Below, piece after piece: positions 43,773 to 55,643 of a DNA stretch of 64,000 bases. The DNA is from Bufo bufo (Eukaryota; Chordata; Amphibia; Anura; Bufonidae), in assembly GCF_905171765.1 (NCBI RefSeq), contig NC_053391.1, forward strand, positions 109,156,644 to 109,220,643, read 5' to 3'. Position numbers and translations under genes: made by a program. Within the stretch, counting starts at the first letter, position 1; each line of letters opens with the position of its first letter. Under the pieces are notes generated by a model. That model was given only the letters and a program-made list of their open reading frames with translations. It did no database searches and was not told where the DNA came from.

Positions 43773-45195
43773 ACTCTACTCAAATATCGCGCATGGTGAT
43801 GGGATACAAGCCACTCAATATTTCCTTCAAAAAGCGACCTCTGGGGACCCAGTGCATCACACATTCTTGGTGAGTTTGTTGGAGTTTGTACTCCATCACA
43901 ACTACTTTGTATTTGATCGCACCTTCTACAGACAGGTCTCGGGGACTGCGATGGGGGAACGCTGTGCGCCCTCCTATGCCAACCTATTCCTAGGGTGGTG
44001 GGAGGAGACACAGGTGTACCCCATGGCTATGTATAACGAACATGTTTTAGCATGGTTTCGTTATATTGACGATCTCTTGATTTTCTGGCAGGGTACTGTG
44101 GAACAATGTACAGAATTCGTCTGTCAGTTAAACACCAACCCATTTAACATTTCCCTCACCCAAAGGATCTCGGAGACCTCTGCGGACTTTCTGGACCTAC
44201 GACTGAATCTAGATGAACAGGGTATACGAACATCACTATTCCGCAAGGAAACGGCAACTAACAGTCTGTTACATTTCGACAGCTTCCATCCGGCCCACTT
44301 ACGTAAAGGGATCCCTAAGGGACAATTTTTGAGATTACGCCGCAATTGCACTACCACCTCTGACTTCAAGGAGGCTGCCTGTTACCTGACCACCAGATTT
44401 TGTGCACGGGGTTACCCCAGAAAAGTAATCTCAGGGGCATTTGAAACCGCGAAAGTGGCGGACCGCCTGGAATTGCTGAAACCAAAATCCAAGCCTCGAA
44501 GTACTCAGGTTCACCTCATCACCAAATACAATAACCAATGGCGTGATCTGTACACAATATTGAATGCACATTGGCACCTCCTACTGGCGGATCCTAAACT
44601 GAGTGGCTATGTCAACCCAAATCCTAAGATCGTTGCACGGAGAGCCCCGAATCTACGAGACAAATTTGTACGTAGTCATTTCCAGAGACCTACACAGGGG
44701 CTGGGGAGGGGAGTTAGGATGCGCGGTACATATCCGTGCGGGAATTGCAATGTGTGTCAATACATGATCTGTACTGACTCCTTCTCCACCTGCAGGCATC
44801 CGGCTCCAATGCGCTCGGGTCATTACATCAATTGCCGGACTAGGAATGTCATCTATGCACTCATTTGTGAATGTGGAAAAATATATGTGGGCCAGACTGG
44901 TCAGGAGCTACGGAAACATATACAGCAGCATCTTTCCAACATTGCCTTGGCCCGCCGAGATCGGACCCAGGCCAAGAAACTGCTGACTTCAGTTGCTGCG
45001 CACTTTCTGGACTGCCACCAGTGTATCACCTCTGGACTTAGGATTGTCGGCCTCGACATGGCACGCACCAATGTGAGGGGAGGATCACTTTCTTCCCAAC
45101 TACTACGTTTGGAATCTAAGTGGATCTTCAATTTGGACACGGTGGCCCCACAGGGACTTAATGAAGAACTTACGTTCACGGGCTTTTATAACTAA
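43773..45195 (+). CDS. PLE2 reverse transcriptase (C-terminal half) plus GIY-YIG endonuclease
   Basis: The frame is open from about 43,773 (LYSNIAHGDGIQ, inside RT motif A) to the TAA at 45,195, about 474 codons. The RT part has SGTAMGERCAPSYANLFLG, the catalytic YIDD and FLDLRLNLD, then FHPAHLRKGIPKGQFLRLRR typical of PLEs. The C-terminal GIY-YIG domain (about residues 350-440) has CGNCNVC, VIYALICE and KIYVGQTGQELRK. These enzymes are related to telomerase and nick and prime at the target. Fingers and the first catalytic Asp are missing, because the copy is joined to the inverted copy at 43,772. The remaining frame has no defect. Confidence 0.88.
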
Positions 45196-46961
45196 ATTAT
45201 GGGGTTACATATTTTAACCATATAGAATTGGGTAGTCAACCCTCATCCAGGAATACTGAGGTATGGTGGTCTTTACAAAGTGGGCTCAATTACCAAACCA
45301 GGGGTGGGCACCTTTGTGCCGGCCAATGCATAAACATATTGATGAGTTGTTCTGGTAGCTGTCATTGGACGGTGATGGTCTAATGCAGATATGGGGGCCC
45401 ATCTGCATGTTAATTGAGTCCGTAGAAATGGGCATTTTTGGCTGACCCAGTGATATATGGGTTTGCTGACCCAGTGGTGTATGTGATCTAATGTGGATAT
45501 GGGGGTTCAACCTTGTGTTCGCAGACACCGTACAATTAGATACTATTGGGTGACCTAGTCAGATATGTGGTCCTTTGGATCCGGTTATTTTGGCTAATTA
45601 TGTTACTTATTTCCCACAGGTCTTCCTCATACTTCATCACTTATTCACACACGGTGGTGCACTATTCTTCTCATGGCTCTTTTCATTTGCACACTAGTGG
45701 TCTTCCCCACTATACACTCTAATGAGCGTTCTTCGCTTTCCTCTTATATCACTTTATTTTAGGTTGATACACGATTGGACCTGCGAACTAGGTCCTCATC
45801 ATGATGATTTCTTTGATACACTTTTTTTGGAATTATAACAATCCTTCACCCCCTATATATGTCTTTGGGATGCATGTGTATGTATGTGTGTGTGCTGGCA
45901 TATTTGTGCGTGTGTATGTATGTTTGTTGATACATGTGTATGCATATGTGCATGTGCGTGCATATACATGCATATGCACATGATCTTTATGATTATCACA
46001 TTGGTTATTCCTGTGAGGACTCCTATCGCTGCTGCCATGGTTATGGCACCTATAATTAGAGTTACCTAACTGTAGATCAATAATACTCTGGATATATATA
46101 TTTGTATTATCCATACGTTTATCACTGTCATTATTATAGCTATATCTCTCTATTGATCATGCATTTATTTATGCCTTATTGATGACTCATCATTTTATGT
46201 ATTTGTTTTGTTTTATTTATGATTCAATCATCCTTTGTATTCGTTTCTCTTTTACTATGCAATATCCAGTTATATCATTGCCAATATATATATATACAGT
46301 ATTATAATTTGACATGTCCAAATAACTTGCCCCCGGCTCAGGTGACGTCACCACATCATACTGACTCCTACTTCAGTGCATAATAATGTGGTGCTACACA
46401 TAGTGTATATACTCTCGACTCTGCCCCACCATGCAATGGGTATCTATGCTCTTTCCCCTCCTTCTCTGAGGTAGGTTCAGCCTCCGTCTCCCTCCCACTT
46501 CATCCCTCCTCCTGGCCCTCCTCTGCATGACGAACGGACCGCGCGCTCTACCATTCATAGTGGAGCGCGCGATGCGTTCCACCATGCGGTCCATTGCGGC
46601 ACTCGGCTTCTGGTCATGTGCTCCGCACATCCGGTGCCGGGGAGCTGCATATTTAGAGCGTATGCGTTTTCGCCCATAGTGGTGCTCTTATTGATAAGGC
46701 TATGGTTATCTATACATGCACCTAATAACTATTGATTTTGGGACATGGAGCCAGTAGATCCCCTACCCTTTCCAATGTATAGTACCATTGTAACAGGTGG
46801 AACGCATATGCGTTCCACCTGTGATTCACATGGACTTCCTGCTTCCGGTTTCCGGCCATGCCTCGTCCTGCACGTCAGTGCATGGCGTTTAATGTTTGAT
46901 CTTTGCTGCATAGGTGAATACTATTTGAATGTAATCTATTATTCTATATAAGGTCTATTAT

Positions 46962-47242
46962 TCACACTTGGTAATGACGTACAGGATTTTGCATCCACCA
47001 TTTCATTTTCTGAAGTTCTGCCTGTGCATAATGTTCAGAATGATAGGCAGAGGCGCATAAAGGAGTTCAACATATGGCTTGGTAAATGGTGTCAAGAGCA
47101 AGGATTTGGCTTTGTTTCTCATGATAGCTCTACTTGGAATAGAAAGGAACTGTACAAAAAAGATGGTTTGCATCTTTCTCTCAAAGGAACAAATGTACTT
47201 AGTGAACAACTCCAAGAATTTGCGGAAGAGTATTTAAACTAG
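46962..47242 (+). pseudogene. LINE ORF1, C-terminal end of the esterase domain
   Basis: The frame carries SEVLPVHNVQ, then KDGLHLSLKGTNVL with the catalytic Asp-x-x-His of SGNH esterases, and stops at 47,242. It matches the end of the CR1 ORF1 at 10,900-11,155. Everything upstream was lost by 5' truncation. Confidence 0.8.
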
Positions 47243-47259
47243 GAAGGGGGGGCAAAAGA

Positions 47260-50088
47260 GTGAAAATAAAAGAGTCCAATTGCCCCCCGAAACAATGCCA
47301 GAACAGGTCAGAAGCACAGAGGTTAAGAAATGATAAGCTCAGAGTCCTGTCTACAAATGCTCGCAGTTTAGGTAAAAAAATCAATGAACTTGGGTCAATA
47401 ATGGCATCTGAGAATGTAGATTTAGTGGCTGTTACGGTGACATGGTTTAATGAAAGAAATGACTGGGACATAACCATACCAGGGTACTCTTTATACAGAA
47501 GAGACAGAGAAGGCAAGAAAGGAGGAGGAGTGGCCCTGTATGTGAAAGATAGCATTAAATCTAACCTAATACAAGTTGGTGAGGCCAACATAAAGTCAGT
47601 TTGGGTTACGTTGCAGTTTGCTAACCATGCAGTAACTCGTGTAGGTGTGATATATAGACCACCTGGTCAAGTTAAAGAACTAGATGATCTACTAGTTGAA
47701 GAAATAGCTAAAATGACAATGAAAGGAGAAGTTATCATTATGGGAGATTTCAATCTTCCAGATATAAACTGGAAAACCAAAATAGCAAGTTCTACCAGGA
47801 GTACAGATATTCTAAATTCCCTACTGGGGTTATCTCTACAACAAGTGGTTGAGGAGCCAACCCGGAGGGAGGCCATTTTGGATTTGGTATTCACAAACGG
47901 GGATTCGGTATATGATGTCATTGTAGGCGAAACCTTGGGATCTAGTGATCACTAGTCAGTGTGGTTTAATATAAGAACTGTGAAAGAGTCCTACCACACA
48001 AAAACAAAAGTTTTAGATTTTAGAAAAACAGACTTTTCAAAAATGAAATTAGTCATAAATGAGTCCTTATCAGACTGGAACGGATTACATGGAGTCCAGG
48101 AGAAATGGGACTACTTAAAAGGTGCATTATTGAAGGCAACAGAAAATTGCATTAGACTTGTCAGTAAAGGCAAAAAAAGGAGGAGACCAATGTGGTACTC
48201 AGCAGAAGTGGCCCAAATCATTAAAAATAAAAAGCTAGCATTTTGTAATTATAAAAAAACCCAGAGCAATGAAGATAAGGAAATCTACAAGATTAGGCAG
48301 AGAGAGGCCAAGCAAGTTATAAGAACTTCTAAAGCGCAGGCAGAAGAAAAACTAGCTCAGTCTATGAAAAAAGGGGATAAGACATTCTTCAGATATATAA
48401 ATGAAAAAAGGAAATTAAAACAAGGAATAACTAAATTAAAAACAAAGGACGGAATGTATGTAGAAGAGAAAAAAGGGCTAGCCGACTGCCTTAATGAATA
48501 CTTCTGTTCAGTTTTTACAAAAGAAAAAGGAGAAGGACCTCCACTAGAAAGAATGACTATTAAATCGTTTGATGCATGTATCTTTACAGAGGAAGATGTT
48601 CTAAGTTTGCTGTCTAAGGTGAAGACAGATAAGTCACAGGGGCCTGATGAGATACACCCAAAATTATTAAAAGAGCTTAGTGGTGAGCTGGCAAAACCGT
48701 TAACAGATTTATTTAACCAATCATTAGTAACAGGAGTCGTCCCGGAAGATTGGAAATTGGCAAATGTCGTGCCCATTCACAAGAAAGGTAGTAGGGAGGA
48801 ATCGAGCAACTATAGACCAGTGAGTCTGACATCAATAGTAGGCAAATTAATGGAAACCCTATTAAAGGATAGGATTGTGGAACATCTAAAATCCAATGGA
48901 TTGCAAGATGAAAAACAACATGGGTTTACTTCAGGGAGATCATGTCAAACAAATCTTATCGATTTTTTTGACTGGGTGAATAAAATAATAGACGGTGGAG
49001 GTGCAGTAGACATCGCATATCTAGATTTTAGTAAGGCTTTTGACACTGTCCCACATAGAAGACTTATCAATAAACTGCAGTCATTGAGCATGGACTCCCA
49101 TATTGTTGAGTGGATTAGGCAGTGGCTGAGTGACAGACAACAGAGGGTTGTAGTCAATGGAGAACATTCAAAACAAGGTAATGTTTCCAGTGGGGTTCCA
49201 CAGGGATCTGTACTCGGACCGATTTTGTTTAATATCTTCATAAGTGATATTGCAAATGGCCTCGCTGGTAAGGTTTGTCTTTTTGCTGATGACACAAAGA
49301 TATGTAACAGGGTTGATGTTCCTGGAGGGAAACGCCAAATGGAAAAGGATTTAGGAAAACTAGAAGAATGGTCAGAACTCTGGAAACTGAAATTTAATGT
49401 GGATAAGTGCAAGATAATGCACCTGGGGCGTAAAAACCCAAGGGCAGAATATAGAATATTTGACACAGTCCTGACCTCAGTATCTGAGGAAAGGGATTTA
49501 GGAGTAATTATTTCAGAAGACTTAAAGGTGGGAAGACAATGTAATAGAGCAGCACGAAATGCCAGCAGAATGCTTGGATGTATAGGGAGAGGTATAAGCA
49601 GTAGAAAGAGTGAAGTGCTTATGCCGCTGTACAGAACACTGGTGAGACCTCACTTGGAGTATTGTGCGCAGTACTGGAGGCCATATCTCCAGAAGGATAT
49701 AGATACTCTAGAGAGAGTTCAGAGAAGAGCTACTAAACTAGTACATGGATTGCAGGATAAAACTTACCAGGAAAGGTTAAAGGACCTTAATATGTATAGC
49801 TTGGAAGAAAGAAGAGACAGAGGGGATATGATAGAAACTTTTAAATACATAAAGGGAATCAACTCGGTAAAGGAAGAAAGCATATTTAAAAGAAGAAAAA
49901 CTACCACAAGAGGACACAGTTTTAAATTAGAGGGGCAAAGGTTTAAAAGTAATATAAGGAAGTATTACTTTACTGAGAGAGTAGTGGATGCATGGAATAG
50001 CCTTCCTGCAGAAGTGGTAGCTGCAAATACAGTGAAGGGGTTTAAGCATGCATGGGATAGGCATAAGGCCATCCTTTATATAAGATAG
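47260..50088 (+). pseudogene. LINE ORF2 (endonuclease plus RT) with a single stop codon
   Basis: One frame of about 943 codons. The endonuclease has STNARSLGKK, MGDFNLPDINW and SSDH. A single TAG at 47,953 falls right after SSDH. The RT has DKSQGPDEIHP, NYRPVSLTSIVGK, YLDFSKAFDTVPH, GVPQGSVLGPILFN and FADD. Apart from the stop the frame is clean, so the copy is young. It has the CR1/L2 layout but differs clearly from the 11,143 ORF2. Confidence 0.88.
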
Positions 50089-50220
50089 GGCCGGGGGCTA
50101 TCCATAGTATTCAGTATATTGGGCAGACTAGATGGGCCAAATGGTTCTTATCTGCCAACACATTCTATGTTTCTATGTTTCTATGTTTCTATAAGGTGAT
50201 GCCCCAGGATTTGACCCTTT

Positions 50221-50262
50221 ACCCCTGAGGAAGCCGGATTGCTCCGGCGATACGCGTTGGGC
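50221..50262 (+). ncRNA. Hammerhead ribozyme, PLE2 main copy
   Basis: Plus-strand copy of the 41,431 motif: CCC, CUGAGGA, GCCGGA-UUGC-UCCGGC, GAUA, CGCGUU, GGG. It lies about 365 bp before the 3' end of PLE2, just after the LINE. Confidence 0.55.
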
Positions 50263-50642
50263 GCTTTCTCATTTTTCAGGTCCACTGCACCAGCTTTTCA
50301 TGTAGGTTTGTCTCTTTGATTGTGACCCTATTTCAGGTCTGTCTGCATTTTTAAGAGGTCTCACCCTATGTTACATTTGCTTTATATTTTACATTGAAAT
50401 CTGTATATGCTGGTATATCATTTTTGCCTATGTCTTGGCTACTCAGTGGACCTGTATGTGCTGGTTACACATTTATTGCATACCGCACTATGTTCTAATT
50501 GTATACAATTTTTGAATGTGTCTGTTGGTGTGTCCAATAAACTTTATATATTTTTGATACGGAATTATTGTCGGATGTGCATTTATAAGGTGGTTCTAGC
50601 GACTCTCTCTTGGGTCAATACTTTTTAAGATAACCAGGAGGT

Positions 50643-51713
50643 AACATATTTACCATATAGACAGGAAGGGTCTGCCAGTAAAGTGAAAGTTAGACATTCA
50701 ATATGGAGGTCAGAGGCAGAAAAGTGAATATGGTGGCCCCTCTGAAGGAGAAGAACTAATGTCCCTGAGAGAACGTTCTATTTCTAAGTTAAAACCCATA
50801 TCACCCCCTAGGTCTTCTAAAAGTTTGTCACAAAAACCCTATCAGCCTATGATTGATACAACCAAAGTGATTACGTTTCTAAAAGAAACTGTGGGTCAAT
50901 TCACCAAAAAGGGATCCCCCTCCAATCAATCATGTAGAAACATATGAAGAGGCAATGAAAACATTACATTTAGAACATGACAAGCAGAAAATTTAATTTA
51001 TTGCCTGGGTATTCGAGCCAAAGCACCGGTATTTTTTTAAATTCCCTCAGAGTATAGGCAAAGATACCTGGTCAGACGTAGTGTCAGAGATTAAAACTGA
51101 GTTTGGTCCCTATAAGTCAGCTACTGCTGCCAGGAGGGCCATGTTTACACTGAAATGCAGGCCAAATCAAAGTCCCAGGGAATTTTTGTCCGTCCTTAAA
51201 AATGCTTATAGCTTAGCTGAAAAAGATCACAATTTTGAAAACCGTGAATTCATCCAGTCATTTTATGACGCTTTGCCTAATAAAATAAAATTTATTTTGG
51301 CTAGGGATTACCATCCCAGAAAAACTCTGGATTGGTTGCTAACAGAGAGTACAACTCTGTATGTCAAGCTACAAAATAGCAATGAGTCTCCAGATAGGAG
51401 ATTTAAAAAATCCAATGAGGAGATAGCTGAAACTCAGATAAAAAGAGATCAGGGGAAATTTGAGAGCCCCAAAAGGAGTTATGCTGAGGTGGTAAAAAGC
51501 TCTAGGCCTTCCCAGCCAAATAAAATCAGCCTAAGCCAGAGGATAATAAGGGGCCTAGTGTTGGAGAAAGCCCATATAAAAAGGATCAGTTTAGAAATAG
51601 GTGGTTCCCTCCTTCCAAAGATACCAGAGAAATTATTACAGGAGATTCCAACATGTGCAGCGTCCCACTTAAGTAACCGTGGGCTCCGCAAACGTGTTTT
51701 TACCATGTATTAA
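50643..51713 (+). pseudogene. gag: gag-like protein of the ERV-like element, C-terminal part
   Basis: Coding resumes after PLE2 in broken frames (50,759-50,947, then 51,081-51,713). The 210-codon frame has the helical capsid pattern of retroelement gag: FTLKCRPNQSPREFLSVL, ENREFIQSFYDALPNKIKF, then a basic tail with KRSYAEVVKSS. After about 51,540 a different frame looks more natural, so another frameshift is likely. No protease, RT, integrase or env of this element is present. Confidence 0.6.
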
Positions 51714-52810
51714 TGTCGTGTGATATGCCTGTATTTTGTATTTTATCTCCTGTCATATTCTCCATGTCACAATGGGATTTTACATGCAAGTATCCTTTAC
51801 ACAGGCCTAGTCAGAGTGCAAAACACTCGATTCTCCACAGGATGGAGCAGTGTCAGTGTGTATAAATAGCTTAGCTCAGACCTAAGTTAGGCTGTGCAGT
51901 CAGGTGCCGTGTGTGCAGTCCTGTGCAGTTCTGTGCTGTGCAGAGCAGTTCAGTGCCTGGTTTAGGTGAATCCAAACCAGTGCAGATGAGCTCAGGTAAA
52001 TCCAAGTGAGAGTTCAGTTGAATGCGGTTCTCTCATGAGCCTTCAAGAAAGCAACAGCGATGTAGCTGAATATCTGGAGGGAGGCCCCTTCCTAGCCTCT
52101 CTACTCTCTCCCTGTTGGTTACATAACCCAGGGTTAAGGCCTGCAAGTATTCTTCCTAGAGGTGAGCAATCCACTCCTATAGATCGCTCTTCCAGGGTGA
52201 CCAATGTCTAAACTGTATGCAGCTTTGCGATCTGTATATTGTGGCACCCCATTGCTGACGGATACTGACTTGGGGGTTCTCCAGTTTTGGTTTTGGTTTA
52301 GTTTTGTATTTTGTGTCAACTCATGACACACATTCACACTTGTGTCCCCTGACGAACCTTTCCTGTAACTGAAAGGGGAAACGCTTAGGGACAAGTGACT
52401 TAACATTTAGTTTTTGTATGTGTAATGTACTCAGTATACACTAGGACCCAGACATCCATATGGGCTAGTATACCAAGGGCGCTATGAGGACAGGTAGCGG
52501 AGGCATGTGGACAGAGTGCTCCTACCACCAAGGTGCATCTCTGGGCTGAGGACAGTTTGAGGGATACTTCAGGGACAGACACTGATATCTGGATGTGTTG
52601 CCCCGTTCCCCTTCCTCAGCACCAGCCCTCTGCTAGGTCCTCATTTGCTCTTTTTGCGTCTAACTGTATTTGTCCATGTCTAATTTTGGGTCCCCTTGAT
52701 AGGGATCTTCATTTTAAATTAATTTAATTAAAAGTTATATTTTAGGTAGTTGTTTTCAGTGATAGCGATTTCTTGACTCTGCAACTACCCTTGATTATTG
52801 TTCTTGACGA
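51714..52810 (+). mobile_element. Hammerhead-bearing insert between gag and 3' LTR
   Basis: About 1.1 kb where pol should be. It has a TATA-like GTGTATAAATAGC near 51,858-51,870, GTGCAGT repeats after it, a hammerhead at 52,336-52,397 and an AT-rich end (TTAATTAAAAG). No protein is coded. It may be a PLE-type solo end or a retrozyme-like non-autonomous element. The borders are approximate. Confidence 0.45.
52336..52397 (+). ncRNA. Hammerhead ribozyme with strong stem I
   Basis: CACUUGU-GU-CCC, CUGACGA, stem II CCUUUC/GAAAGG with a CUGUAACU loop, GAAA, CGCUUA, GGGACAAGUG. Stem I pairs CACUUGU with ACAAGUG and CCC with GGG around a 2-nt bulge. The core CUGANGA and GAAA are canonical. Confidence 0.7.
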
Positions 52811-53128
52811 GAGGAAATTCCTAGGTAATTTAAGAGTACTAGGTCAGAAACTGGTGTAAGTTAATGATCTCTTTCTTAGAGGATTTCTTGGAGAATTCTG
52901 GAATTGTGGATACAGGTGATCATAAACAAACCCTGTAACTTTACCAATGACCAACAGTGTTGTAGTGTGTGTTTGGAATTAATTTAGTCAGAGATTTAGA
53001 AAGACTAGATGTTTGACAAAAGATAAACTTTATTGTCTCTTTCAGATCTCTTCAAAGTTCTGTCTGGAATCTTAGTTAAAGTTTATCCCTTCTTCAAATT
53101 AAGATAGAAATAAGTAAAATACGAATTA
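52811..53128 (+). repeat. 3' LTR of the ERV-like element, first part
   Basis: Matches 38,831-39,155 (GGAAATTCCTAGGTAATTTAAGAG onward) with small indels, then stops at the PLE4 insertion. It continues at 62,946. Confidence 0.85.
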
Positions 53129-53138
53129 CTCCAATATA

Positions 53139-54700
53139 CAGGGAGTGCAGAATTATTAGGCAAGTTGTATTTTTGAGGATTAATTTTATTATTGAACAAC
53201 AACCATGTTCTCAATGAACCCAAAAAACTCATTAATATCAAAGCTGAATATTTTTGGAAGTAGTTTTTAGTTTGTTTTTAGTTTTAGCTATTTTAGGGGG
53301 ATATCTGTGTGTGCAGGTGATTATTACTGTGCATAATTATTAGGCAACTTAACAAAAAACAAATATATACCCATTTCAATTATTTATTTTTACCAGTGAA
53401 ACCAATATAACATCTCAACATTCACAAATATACATTTCTGACATTCAAAAACAAAACAAATACAAATCAGTGACCAATATAGCCACCTTTCTTTGCAAGG
53501 ACACTCAAAAGCCTGCCATCCATGGATTCTGTCAGTGTTTTGATCTGTTCACCATCAACATTGCGTGCAGCAGCAACCACAGCCTCCCAGACACTGTTCA
53601 GAGAGGTGTACTGTTTTCCCTCCTTGTAAATCTCACATTTGATGATGGACCACAGGTTCTCAATGGGGTTCAGATCAGGTGAACAAGGAGGCCATGTCAT
53701 TAGATTTTCTTCTTTTATACCCTTTCTTGCCAGCCACGCTGTGGAGTACTTGGACGCGTGTGATGGAGCATTGTCCTGCATGAAAATCATGTTTTTCTTG
53801 AAGGATGCAGACTTCTTCCTGTACCACTGCTTGAAGAAGTTGTCTTCCAGAAACTGGCAGTAGGACTGGGAGTTGAGCTTGACTCCATCCTCAACCCGAA
53901 AAGGCCCCACAAGCTCATCTTTGATGATACCAGCCCAAACCAGTACTCCACCTCCACCTTGCTGGCGTCTGAGTCGGACTGGAGCTCTCTGCCCTTTACC
54001 AATCCAGCCACGGGCCCATCCATCTGGCCCATCAAGACTCACTCTCATTTCATCAGTCCATAAAACCTTAGAAAAATCAGTCTTGAGATATTTCTTGGCC
54101 CAGTCTTGACGTTTCAGCTTGTGTGTCTTGTTCAGTGGTGGTCGTCTTTCAGCCTTTCTTACCTTAGCCATGTCTCTGAGTATTGCACACCTTGTGCTTT
54201 TGGGCACTCCAGTGATGTTGCAGCTCTGAAATATGGCCAAACTGGTGGCAAGTGGCATCTTGGCAGCTGCACCTTGACTTTTCTCAGTTCATGGGCAGTT
54301 ATTTTGCGCCTTGGTTTTTCCACACGCTTCTTGCGACCCTGTTGACTATTTTGAATGAAACGCTTGATTGTTCGATGATCACGCTTCAGAAGCTTTGCAA
54401 TTTTAAGAGTGCTGCATCCCTCTGCAAGATATCTCACTATTTTTTACTTTTCTGAGCCTGTCAAGTCCTTCTTTTGACCCATTTTGCCAAAGGAAAGGAA
54501 GTTGCCTAATAATTATGCACACCTAATATAGGGTGTTGATGTCATTAGACCACACCCCTTCTCATTACAGAGATGCACATCACCTAATATGCTTAATTGG
54601 TAGTAGGCTTTCGAGCCTATACAGCTTGGAGTAAGACAACATGCATAAAGAGGATGATGTGGTCAAAATACTCATTTGCCTAATAATTCTGCACGCAGTG
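53139..54700 (-). mobile_element. Tc1-like transposon A
   Basis: TA at 53,137-53,138 and 54,701-54,702. Termini CAGGGAGTGCAGAATTATTAGG and inverse CACTGCGTGCAGAATTATTAGG differ slightly. Full-length, about 1.56 kb. Confidence 0.9.
53467..54482 (-). pseudogene. Tc1-like transposase, element A
   Basis: The start at 54,482 reads MGQKKDLTGSEK, then a TAA, then IVRYLAEGCSTLKIAKLLKR (paired-type helix-turn-helix) and RRKITAHELRK. A frameshift near 54,255 leads to the 263-codon catalytic frame with VLWTDEMRVS (Asp 1), FMQDNAPSHAS (Asp 2) and PPCSPDLNPIENLW (last acid 34 residues on), ending AKKGGYIGH. One stop and one frameshift inactivate it. The catalytic frame itself is open. Confidence 0.88.
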
Positions 54701-54715
54701 TATATCTTGTACCTA

Positions 54716-55641
54716 CAGTACAGACCAAAAGTTTGGACACACCTTCTCATTCAAAGAGTTTTCTTTATTTTCATGACTATGAAAATTGTAGATTCACACT
54801 GAAGGCATCAAAACTATGAATTAACACATGTGGAATTATATACATAACAAAGAAGTGTGAAACAACTGAAAATATGTCATATTCTAGGTTCTTCAAAGTA
54901 GCCACCTTTTGCTTTGATTACTGCTTTGCACACTCTTGGCATTCTCTTGATGAGCTTAAAGAGGTAGTTTTCACTTCACAGGTGTGCCCTGTCAGGTTTA
55001 ATAAGTGGGATTTCTTTCCTTATAAATGGGGTTGGGACCATCAGTGGCGTTGAGGAGAAGTCAGGTGGATACACAGCTGATAGTCCTACTGAATAGACTG
55101 TTAGAATTTGTATTATGGCAAGAAAAAAGCAGCTAAGTAAAGAAAAACGAGTGGCCATCATTACTTTAAGAAATGAAGGTAAGTCAGTCAGCCGAAAAAT
55201 TGGGAAAACTTTGAAAGTAAGGGCTATTTGACCATAAAGGAGAGTGATGGGGTGCTGCGCCAGATGACCTGGCCTCCACAGTCACCGGACCTATACCCAA
55301 TCGAGATGGTTTGGGGTGAGCTGGACCGCAGAGTGAAGGCAAAAGGGCCAACAAGTGCTAAGCATCTCTGGGAACTCCTTCAAGACTGTTGGAAGACCAT
55401 TTCAGGGGACTACCTCTTGAAGCGCATGAAGAGAATGCCAAGAGTGTGCAAAGCAGTAATCAAAGCAAAAGGTGGCTACTTTGAAGAACCTAGAATATGA
55501 CATATTTTCAGTTGTTTCACACTTGTTTGTTATGTATATAATTCCACATGTGTTAATTCATAGTTTTGATGCCTTCATAGTCATGAAAATAAAGAAAACT
55601 CTTTGAATGAGAAGGTGTGTCCAAACTTTTGGTCTGTACTG
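54716..55641 (+). mobile_element. Tc1-like transposon B, internally deleted
   Basis: TA at 54,714-54,715 and 55,642-55,643. Long inverted ends (CAGTACAGACCAAAAGTTTGG, then TTCATGACTATGAA) extend well over 50 bp. At 926 bp it has lost about 600 bp relative to a normal Tc1. Confidence 0.88.
55114..55500 (+). pseudogene. Tc1-like transposase B, N- and C-terminal ends only
   Basis: The ATG at 55,114 gives MARKKQLSKEKRVAIITLR (helix-turn-helix start). Near 55,215 the sequence jumps to the C-terminal part with MTWPPQSPDLYPIEMVWGEL (last catalytic acid) and ends KAKGGYFEEPRI at 55,500. The two Asp of the catalytic triad are in the deleted middle. Confidence 0.85.
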
Positions 55642-55643
55642 TA

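Larger units (their letters stand above)
46955..50189 (+). mobile_element. 5'-truncated CR1-like LINE inside PLE2
   Basis: It interrupts the PLE2 3' UTR, which is continuous in the inverted arm. TATAAGGT at 46,947-46,954 and 50,190-50,197 is a probable 8-bp TSD. It starts near the end of ORF1, carries ORF2 and ends with the tail repeat TTTCTATG. Confidence 0.85.
41000..50627 (+). mobile_element. PLE2: Penelope-like element with inverted 5' copy, in gag
   Basis: The 15-bp TSD AGATAACCAGGAGGT lies at 40,985-40,999 and 50,628-50,642. The main copy (plus) runs from about 43,773 to 50,627 and ends exactly at the right TSD. An inverted 3' copy occupies about 41,074-43,772, and about 74 extra bp lie next to the left TSD. 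The main copy starts inside RT, so the element is 5'-truncated. It was later hit by the LINE at 46,955-50,189. Confidence 0.88.

Noticed and set aside
43852..45195. Possible host GIY-YIG nuclease gene
   Set aside because: It is fused to PLE reverse-transcriptase motifs and lies between TSDs, so it belongs to the retroelement.
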